A stretch of 64,000 nt of DNA. It comes from Paraburkholderia bonniea (GTDB lineage Bacteria > Pseudomonadota > Gammaproteobacteria > Burkholderiales > Burkholderiaceae). The translations under genes and the position numbers were made by a program. Below are positions 42,732 to 49,180 of the stretch, piece after piece. The stretch lies in the NCBI RefSeq assembly GCF_009455625.1, contig NZ_QPEQ01000001.1, positions 806,001 through 870,000 of the forward strand, read 5' to 3'. The notes under the pieces were generated by a model. That model made no database searches. It was given only the letters and a program-made list of their open reading frames with translations, and was not told the DNA's origin. Positions within the stretch are counted from its first letter, which is position 1. Each line of letters begins with the position of its first letter.

Positions 42732-43946
42732 TTATTGAGTTGTAGCGCTATGCGATGTCTTGACTAGTTTGGGTAAGTAACGTTTATCCGTCGAATCAAC
42801 CTTGTGCAGGATATCGAGTAAGGGTGTGACAAATTCCAGCGGATCTTTTAATTCGGCGATTAAAGTATTATTTTTATTTTGGTTAATCAATTTTAATATC
42901 CTGGTATGGAAGTGACTGGTTGCTTGGTTGGCTTCCTCTTTGGGCACCACATTACTTTTAATGTCTGGCAAGTTTTTTATGGCATCTTCACAAAGAAAGT
43001 ATTTGTAGAGCACAGCCGCATTCATTAAGACAATAACGCTAAATTTGAGACTGTCGAGCTCTTCTCGATTTTGTGGGGATTGAATATTTTTTATTGATTC
43101 TCGCAGCAGGCTTTTGATGTGTCCCGTGGAAGTGTGGGTAAAATAAGAAAGGTTGATGTAGTTGTTTGATTTTAAATTTTTTTCGCCAGAATAAAGAGGT
43201 TCTTTCTTTGAAAGAAAGATTGAATAAAATTCGAGCGAAAGATAGCGCAGATCTTCGTACATCTCTTTTTTGATATTTCTTAATGTCGTAAGATATTTTA
43301 TATTCAGGCTTGTTTCGCTGAAATATTCGCCAAGATGCGGAAAAATTCCCAGCAGATCTGCGTCTGTCCCAGCAATAGACTGTTGAATTAGGCAAAAATT
43401 TAATTGCTCTAGACAAAGTTTATAGAAGCCACCTTTTGGAAATAGTTGGAAGAATTCATTTTGATCCAGATTTTTTATGATATTTGGAAGCCTAATGTTG
43501 TCAATTTTTTGTAAAAAACAGGAGTATTTGAGCTGATTTTTCGTATGGAAAAAATAATTTATGGGTTGCCCTAATGCGGCAACCTTGAAATCGGTGTCGG
43601 CGATAATTTCCATTTTCGGATCAGAAAAGATCTTTGCAGAAGTGACTAGTGTTTGTGAAAATGGAAAAATTATTGTTGATGTTGGAGAAAATATAGTGTG
43701 GTCTGTTTTTTCGTTATCCATCAGATCGATTGTAGAATTTTTTCCAGCGAAAGATTGAATCATCGGTGATAAAGACTGATAGTAATGTGTCGCATTCGGG
43801 TTAATGCAATGGTCGAAATTTTGAACGTCAATGGTGCTTTTTTTAGATTCTGCAGAGCTAGTCTCAGTGTTGGGTTTGAAATTACTTTCGATTAATTCGG
43901 TGTTGTGTATGGTATTATTTAAAATTGGCGAAATGAGTTTTGTCAT
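42732..43946 (-). CDS. Unknown protein, AT-rich five-gene family, member 3
   Basis: 404 residues, not recognised and the most diverged of the five. The N-terminal 130 residues are rich in Ser, Thr and Asn. Recognisable family pattern: LRYLSLEFYSIFLSKKE (near 235-252), then a helical stretch HIKSLLRESIKNIQS and VLMNAAVLYKYFLCED. No signal peptide or membrane helix. The leader before the ATG is nearly all A and T with no ribosome site visible. The 28-bp element lies about 120 bp upstream. Confidence 0.7.
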   Translation of the reverse strand: MTKLISPILNNTIHNTELIESNFKPNTETSSAESKKSTIDVQNFDHCINPNATHYYQSLSPMIQSFAGKNSTIDLMDNEKTDHTIFSPTSTIIFPFSQTLVTSAKIFSDPKMEIIADTDFKVAALGQPINYFFHTKNQLKYSCFLQKIDNIRLPNIIKNLDQNEFFQLFPKGGFYKLCLEQLNFCLIQQSIAGTDADLLGIFPHLGEYFSETSLNIKYLTTLRNIKKEMYEDLRYLSLEFYSIFLSKKEPLYSGEKNLKSNNYINLSYFTHTSTGHIKSLLRESIKNIQSPQNREELDSLKFSVIVLMNAAVLYKYFLCEDAIKNLPDIKSNVVPKEEANQATSHFHTRILKLINQNKNNTLIAELKDPLEFVTPLLDILHKVDSTDKRYLPKLVKTSHSATTQ

Positions 43947-44066
43947 AATTTAAATTAATCAGATTATTTAAAATATACAGAAATTCATGAGAATCTGCTA
44001 TTGCATCATGCCGCTTAATCAGGGCTACCCCGGCGCTTGATGCTGGATTCCAGCACGAGAACTTAC

Positions 44067-44094
44067 TGAGTAACACGTCAGACTCATCGGTTCC
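44067..44094 (-). promoter_or_regulatory. hrp-box-like element before family member 3
   Basis: Minus strand GGAACC-N15-TTAC-TC-A, spacing identical to the other three elements. It lies about 120 bp before the start of member 3 and just beyond the end of member 4. Confidence 0.62.
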
Positions 44095-44198
44095 CCCTGA
44101 TGCTCTTGTTTGTTTGAGTAAAGCAATAATTTATGACTCATATCGCATAACCATGAATTTTGACCCGCCCTCAGCCAGAGCCAGAGTCAGCACGTTGA

Positions 44199-45401
44199 TC
44201 AATCGGGCAAAGAGGCACTGCCCATTTCGATTGACATTCCAGACGCTGGCCTAACTGCTTGACGGAGCGCTTCCGGCTGCAAAACCGGATTTTGCAGCCT
44301 TTGAATAAACTCTTTGGGGTTGGAAAAATGGATCTGTTTTTGAAAAGTTCTAGAGATGACATAAATCTCCAGAAACATTGCCGTCAGCATATTATGCGAA
44401 GCTAGATCTAGTTTTTCACTGCGGCTTTCAATAGCATCAAATGCGGACCTGATTTGCTGTTTAAATTCCCCAGTCGAAACGTGGGGTTTTTCAACAAGAT
44501 AAATGCACGAATCAATTTGCTCTTTATAAAAATACAAAAGCCCAAGATTTAATTTTTCAGGCGTATTTTTAGCAAGGTTGGTGAGGTGAGAATAAAGTAA
44601 CGCTTGAGGATGATTAAATTTTGTTTGAGCGATTAAAATTGGGGTGTTGTCACATTGTTCCGCATCATGCACCTCTGCCACATTGGACAATGTGCGTTTG
44701 ATAATTTTTTCGATTTCATCCCTGATTTTGTGTAATGTGCCAGAATCACGCTGGTGACTGGGTAAAAAATCTATAATCACCTTTTCCGGGTGGGTGCCTA
44801 GTTTATTTTTTAGATTTTGTAAAAAAACATACAGCTTGTACGTCCCGGAAATTAACTGTAACTTTCGGCATTCCTGGTTGCTGTTGTTACGTGAGGGAAT
44901 GAATGCGCTATGCACCTCTTGAATTTCATGGCTCAAATAATCATTAACTAGATGCCCGCTTAAACCTTTGAGGTAATGCTCGATCATTTTAATATTGGCC
45001 TGTTCAATGACGGCACAATATTTATCTGGGGAAAATGAATTTTTCCCTTTGCGCGCTTCAAACAAAGGAGGGAAGCGAAATTGCAGAAAATTATCGGCGA
45101 TTTGTGAAGCGCTTTTCCATGTCAAATCTTGCAGCAGCGGCGGGGTATTTTCGATAAATTCCAGCGCTCGCTCTTTGGCGGGGCTTGAGTTTGCTCTGAA
45201 TTCAGGCAGGTCACCGCTGGAATCAAGCGAAAATATTTTGAGCCTGATCGTATTTGTTTCTAGCGGCTGGGTTTCTTTGACACGCGTGTTAAGTGCGGCT
45301 CCCTGCTGGCTTTTATCCGTCTTGCTCGAATATTTCGTCAGCGTATTGGACTCGAATATTTGCGTCAAATTTCGCAGTGTGAAATTTTTTAGAAGAATCA
45401 T
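44199..45401 (-). CDS. Unknown protein, AT-rich five-gene family, member 4
   Basis: 400 residues, not recognised; closest to member 5. Shared with it: IKMIEHYLKGLSGHLV, LQLISGTYKLYVFLQNL, and HPEKVIIDFLPS (member 5: DPDKVKIPFLIDRSPS). The C-terminal block MFLEIYVISRTFQKQI with PKEFIQRLQNP also matches member 5 (NVNEFIQHFP). The N-terminus is polar (SSKTDKSQQGAALNTR). Soluble by appearance. The 28-bp element lies about 160 bp upstream. Another possible role is a regulatory or toxin protein; nothing in the sequence decides. Confidence 0.72.
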   Translation of the reverse strand: MILLKNFTLRNLTQIFESNTLTKYSSKTDKSQQGAALNTRVKETQPLETNTIRLKIFSLDSSGDLPEFRANSSPAKERALEFIENTPPLLQDLTWKSASQIADNFLQFRFPPLFEARKGKNSFSPDKYCAVIEQANIKMIEHYLKGLSGHLVNDYLSHEIQEVHSAFIPSRNNSNQECRKLQLISGTYKLYVFLQNLKNKLGTHPEKVIIDFLPSHQRDSGTLHKIRDEIEKIIKRTLSNVAEVHDAEQCDNTPILIAQTKFNHPQALLYSHLTNLAKNTPEKLNLGLLYFYKEQIDSCIYLVEKPHVSTGEFKQQIRSAFDAIESRSEKLDLASHNMLTAMFLEIYVISRTFQKQIHFSNPKEFIQRLQNPVLQPEALRQAVRPASGMSIEMGSASLPD

Positions 45402-45808
45402 TAGCTTAAAACCCCAGGCAGAAGATGATAAAAATCAGGCCACTCGCACAAGCAGTGGTCTTCGCGTATCTCCGGGTATTTTTTTGTGAGATCTACGCCC
45501 GGTTGATGAGTGGCACGAGTGGCTTAACCGGGCGGTTGAGTGATGTCAGATCTTGTGTATTGCGTAACAGCGCAACTAGATTGGTTCCAGAAATTTCACG
45601 TTATCTGGCTGGTGCGATGGCGTTTTCGTTGCCCCAACGCCTGGTGTGGCCTTGATCTGAGGCCTACCGCCGTTGCTAGCGCAAGGCTGGCAACGGCGGC
45701 AAGGTTTCAGATCAAAGGGGTACGGGCCGCAGCCAGCAGCGCCGCCCGTGATCTGTCGCTCAATGCATGCAACGGGCTGGAGCGATGGCAGAAACGGATT
45801 CCAGCCGT
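45402..45808. other. Gap between family members 5 and 4 with a long hairpin
   Basis: The 407-bp gap holds the 28-bp element at 45561-45588. It also holds a long, interrupted, GC-rich hairpin at 45652-45715: outer arms TTGATCTGA/TCAGATCAA and inner arms CCGCCGTTGC/GCAACGGCGG. Base composition switches to high GC at 45610-45790, unlike the genes on either side. The plus-strand frames here look spurious. Confidence 0.45.
45561..45588 (-). promoter_or_regulatory. hrp-box-like element before family member 4
   Basis: Minus strand GGAACC-N15-TTAC-GC-A. This is one of the two copies with the full GGAACC half. It lies about 160 bp before the member 4 start. Confidence 0.62.
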
Positions 45809-47002
45809 TTATTTTTTGGGCAAAATATGCGTCGGAAAATGTTGAATGAATTCGTTGACATTTTTTAGCTTAATGAGGTGGTGAAGTTTTTCGCTGTAAA
45901 TTACCTGAAATCCAGCCAAAAACGCATTGGAAAGATTAAAAGTAACCGCCTTGGCAAGGCCGCCTTCAGATGTAATGGCCTGCTGTGCGTGGCGGATTTT
46001 TTCTTTAATCCAGTGCGTGTGGATACGTTGATTCGCGGCATCCTTATTTAGCAAGATCGAATCCAGTAATGCAATATAGTGCTGAATGTGCTTTTCTTCC
46101 AGTTTTGGTTTATCTGAAATACTGTCTGGGCCAATGGAGTACTGGTTGGCGAGATGCTGGTAAAAAATAGTGACGGCTGTGGAGTTGCTTTGTGGAATGG
46201 CGAGAATTTTCTTTTGAGGTTCATCACTGTCAAGCAGGTAGTTATCTGATTTAGGGTCGATTTTATCGATCAGAGCCAGGGCGGCAAATTTAATCTCATT
46301 CAGATTTTTGATGCTGGGCGAGCGATCTATGAGAAAGGGGATTTTTACTTTATCCGGGTCAACCTCTAGCTTTTGCTCTGCCGAGAGTGCCAGGAGATAC
46401 AGTTCAAGCGTATAGCGAATTAGGTTATAGGCGGGAGGTGTGTCTTCATCCCTGAAATATTTCAGAATGCCATTTTTGTCAGAAAAATGATAATTTGAAT
46501 CATGAAAATTACTCCGGACCAGCTCTTTTAGCCCAGCGGTGTAATGCTTGAGGATTTGCAGCGTGTTGTCGCTAGTTTTGCTGCTGTCAGCGAGGGACAA
46601 AAAAGGTAGTCCAGATTTGCTGGGAGAAAAAACAGCTGGACATTCCGTTTTTTGAAAATAACGGATGAAGTTTTCGCGGTTTTTTTCCGCTATGTCGCCG
46701 GGCGGAAAGGGCGTGCTAAATGGCGATTTATTTTTCTCGACATATTCATCGGCTTTGATTTTTTCGTAATCGGGTTTTGTCGAAAGTAAAAGCTTGTTTA
46801 CTTTGCCGAATGATGTCGAATCAGGCGGTGAGCAGGCCGGGCTGGAATTTTTAAAGTCATGGCTAAAGCGTAATGTTTCAGTTACGGTTGCCAGTGGATT
46901 GTTTGACGCGGGCGGGGAGGCGAAAATTGAATTTTCGCCGCCGGAATAATTTGGGCCGGGTTGCACATTTATCGGACTGCTTGGTGGGTTAATGCGACTC
47001 AT
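45809..47002 (-). CDS. Unknown protein, AT-rich five-gene family, member 5
   Basis: 397 residues, not recognised. The first 65 residues are strongly Pro/Ser/Asn-rich (INPPSSPINVQPGPNYSGG), the sort of flexible leader common in type III secreted proteins. Family blocks: FQKTECPAVFSPSKSG (about 115-130), LQILKHYTAGLKELVR, YNLIRYTLELYLLAL and a C-terminal helix NLSNAFLAGFQVIYSE. Outermost gene of the island on the capsule side. The 28-bp element lies about 145 bp upstream. No ribosome site is obvious in its AT-rich leader. Confidence 0.72.
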   Translation of the reverse strand: MSRINPPSSPINVQPGPNYSGGENSIFASPPASNNPLATVTETLRFSHDFKNSSPACSPPDSTSFGKVNKLLLSTKPDYEKIKADEYVEKNKSPFSTPFPPGDIAEKNRENFIRYFQKTECPAVFSPSKSGLPFLSLADSSKTSDNTLQILKHYTAGLKELVRSNFHDSNYHFSDKNGILKYFRDEDTPPAYNLIRYTLELYLLALSAEQKLEVDPDKVKIPFLIDRSPSIKNLNEIKFAALALIDKIDPKSDNYLLDSDEPQKKILAIPQSNSTAVTIFYQHLANQYSIGPDSISDKPKLEEKHIQHYIALLDSILLNKDAANQRIHTHWIKEKIRHAQQAITSEGGLAKAVTFNLSNAFLAGFQVIYSEKLHHLIKLKNVNEFIQHFPTHILPKK

Positions 47003-47382
47003 AATTTTAATTAACTCAGGAGGTGGTAAAGATCAGGCGTGATGCCCTGACCGGCCCTTTTCTCTCATTTCATCTATTTTGCTGCATGAGGCAACGATAT
47101 TTTCTGCTGGAAATATCGGCTGCCTGTAACGCAGATGCCGCAATAACTGTGTAACGCCACGCCCCAACCAGTTCCATCGTGTTTAAAATTAAATGCGCAT
47201 GCCACCATGCAACACAATTTTCAATAACGGATTCCGCATAAACTCAGGCTTGCGGCGCAGGCGGATTTTAAATAAACATCCGTTTAAAGCAGTTAGGCAA
47301 ATTATTTAATTTATTTTTAGCCTAACCCCATGCCGGGCGAGATCGTCTCGCGCCAGCAAGTCTCATCGGGCCACCGGCCCCC
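47003..47382. other. Gap between manC and the unknown-gene island
   Basis: 380 bp. It holds the 28-bp element at 47148-47175, an AT-rich inverted repeat GTTAGGC/GCCTAAC (47292-47298 and 47320-47326) and a small stem GCGAGA/TCTCGC (47337-47351) 32 bp past the manC stop that may help end manC transcription. Confidence 0.45.
47148..47175 (-). promoter_or_regulatory. hrp-box-like element before family member 5
   Basis: Minus strand GGAACT-N15-TTAC-AC-A, again with the same 15-base spacing. About 145 bp before the start of member 5. Confidence 0.6.
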
Positions 47383-48840
47383 TCACTCCACTGACTCCAC
47401 TGCCACTGGCGGCATCTCCCCAGCCCGGCCGTAGCAATCCTCGAAACGCACGATATCGTCCTCGCCCAGATAAGCCCCGGATTGCACCTCGATCAGCTCA
47501 AGCGCGGTCTGGCCCGGATTGCTGAGCCGATGCACAACGCCTGCGGGGATATAGCAAGACTGGTTTTCCTGCAGCACGAAGTCATGCGCACCGTTCGTCA
47601 CGTGGGCGGTGCCTTTGACTACCACCCAGTGTTCCGCGCGATGGCGATGCATTTGCAGGCTTAAGCGCGCGCCCGGATTCACGACGATGCGTTTGACCTG
47701 GTAACGTTCGCCGCGCTCAAGGGTTTCGTAGCTGCCCCATGGACGCGCCACGCGACGCTGCGTGCGCGCTTCGCTGCGGCCATCCGCCTCCAGACGCGCG
47801 ACGATTTTCCTCACGTCTTGAGTGCGCTCGCGGTGTGCGACCAGCACCGCGTCGGCGGTTTCCACGATCACCACGTTGTCGAGCCCGATAGCGGCGACCA
47901 GCCGATGCTCCGCGCGAATGTACGAATTCGATAGCGACTCAGTCAGCACATCGCCCGTGGTGGTGTTACCCGCTGCATCGGGGGCGGCCAGTTGCGCCAG
48001 CGCTTCCCACGAGCCGACATCGCTCCAGCCCAGGCCATCAGCCGGGAGCAGCACCGCGCGGTGGGTTTGCTCCATCACCGCGTAATCGGCCGACAGGCTG
48101 GGGCAGGCACCAAAGGCACCGGCCTCCAGACGAATGAAATCGTCGTCGTGGCGCGCGTGCTGCCATGCCAGCTCCGCGTGGCGAGCGATCTCGGGCGCGT
48201 AGTGCTGCAACTCCGCGAGCCAGGTCGAGGCTTTCATCAGGAACATCCCGCTGTTCCAGTAATAGCCGCCGTGCGCGAGCAGGCGTGCGGCGTGCTCCGC
48301 GTCCGGTTTTTCGATGAAGGCGCGCACTTCATGGGCTGCGCTACCGGGCTTCACCGCTGGGCCTGCGCAGAGATAGCCGTAGCCGGTGTGGGGCTGGGTG
48401 GGTTCGATGCCAAACGTGACCAGATAGCCGTCACGCGCCAGCGGGGTGGCCGCTTGAACCAGACGGGCGAAGGCCGCCTCGTTCTGGATCAGGTGGTCTG
48501 ACGGCAGGACCAGCAACAGCGCATCGGCTTGCTCATGCAAGGCCCGATGCGCGGCGGCCGCGATGGCGGGGGCGGTGTTGCGCGCGACGGGCTCCAGCAT
48601 CACCGTGAGCGGTGCGACACCGGCTTCGTGCAACTGCTCGGCAACCAGAAAGCGCTGCGCATGGTGCGTCACCACAATGGCTGGGGCTGCGTCATCGAGG
48701 CCTTGCAGGCGCAATGCGGTTTGCTGCAGCAGCGTCTCGCGGCTGGCGAGCTTCAGATACTGCTTGGGATGCGCGTCGCGCGACAGCGGCCACAAGCGCG
48801 TGCCGCTACCGCCGCATAACAGGACGGGATAGATCTTCAT
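47383..48840 (-). CDS. manC: Mannose-1-phosphate guanylyltransferase / mannose-6-phosphate isomerase
   Basis: 485 residues from the ATG at 48840, where the conserved N-terminus begins (MKIYPVLLCGGSGTRLWPLS, then PKQYLKL). The frame is open for 127 codons further, but that part is a low-complexity Ala/Phe run from the adjacent minisatellite and is not credible protein. The nucleotidyltransferase domain also shows FIEKPD and YYWNSGMFL. The C-terminal cupin (about 370-470) has GARLSLQMHRHRAEHWVVVK and SCYIPAGVVHRLSNPG. It makes GDP-mannose for capsule synthesis. In the B. pseudomallei capsule I locus manC also sits beside the kpsC homologue. Confidence 0.95.
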   Translation of the reverse strand: MKIYPVLLCGGSGTRLWPLSRDAHPKQYLKLASRETLLQQTALRLQGLDDAAPAIVVTHHAQRFLVAEQLHEAGVAPLTVMLEPVARNTAPAIAAAAHRALHEQADALLLVLPSDHLIQNEAAFARLVQAATPLARDGYLVTFGIEPTQPHTGYGYLCAGPAVKPGSAAHEVRAFIEKPDAEHAARLLAHGGYYWNSGMFLMKASTWLAELQHYAPEIARHAELAWQHARHDDDFIRLEAGAFGACPSLSADYAVMEQTHRAVLLPADGLGWSDVGSWEALAQLAAPDAAGNTTTGDVLTESLSNSYIRAEHRLVAAIGLDNVVIVETADAVLVAHRERTQDVRKIVARLEADGRSEARTQRRVARPWGSYETLERGERYQVKRIVVNPGARLSLQMHRHRAEHWVVVKGTAHVTNGAHDFVLQENQSCYIPAGVVHRLSNPGQTALELIEVQSGAYLGEDDIVRFEDCYGRAGEMPPVAVESVE

Positions 48841-48901
48841 GAGGAGGTGAATACAGAACGGTGAGCCAGGCCCGGCGCAAGGGGGACGAGCGAGGGTAGG
48901 C

Positions 48902-49168
48902 GTGAGGGCCGGAGCGAAGGCGAGGGCGAACGCAGGTGCGGGGGCAAACGCAGGTGCGAAGGTGAATGCAGGAGCGGGGGCGAAGGCAGGTGCGAAGGCG
49001 AAAGCAGAAGCGAAGGCGAAAGCAGGTGCGAAAGCGAAAGCAGGTGCGAAAGCGAACGCAGAAGCGAAAGCAAACGCAGAAGCGAAAGCAAACGCAGGAG
49101 CGAAAGCAAACGCAGGAGCGAAGGCAAAAGCAAAAGCGAAGGCAAAAGCAGTAGCAAACGCAAACGGC
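48902..49168. repeat. 18-bp minisatellite between kpsC and manC
   Basis: About 14 imperfect copies of GCGAAAGCAAACGCAGGA-like units. In one plus-strand frame (48902-49231, GTG start) they read as Ala-Lys/Asn-Ala-Gly repeats (AKANAGAKANAG), resembling Ala/Lys-rich DNA-binding tails. On the minus strand they extend the manC frame as an Ala/Phe repeat. I treat the DNA as a repeat and do not call a gene. Confidence 0.85.
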
Positions 49169-49180
49169 GCAAGTCGGCGT

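Noticed and set aside
45561..45588. The 28-bp element as a PIP box or hrpII box (TTCG-N15/16-TTCG)
   Set aside because: No TTCG half-sites occur at the right spacing. The GGAAC and TTACNNA boxes fit an ECF-sigma pattern better.
45540..45845. 101-codon plus-strand frame in the gap between island members 5 and 4
   Set aside because: It spans the hairpin and the hrp-box-like element and overlaps the end of member 5, with no protein-like pattern.
47292..47326. GTTAGGC/GCCTAAC pair resembling integron attC core sites
   Set aside because: The two halves are in the wrong order for attC (GTT half first), the interior is plain AT-rich DNA, and no integrase or cassette array is near.
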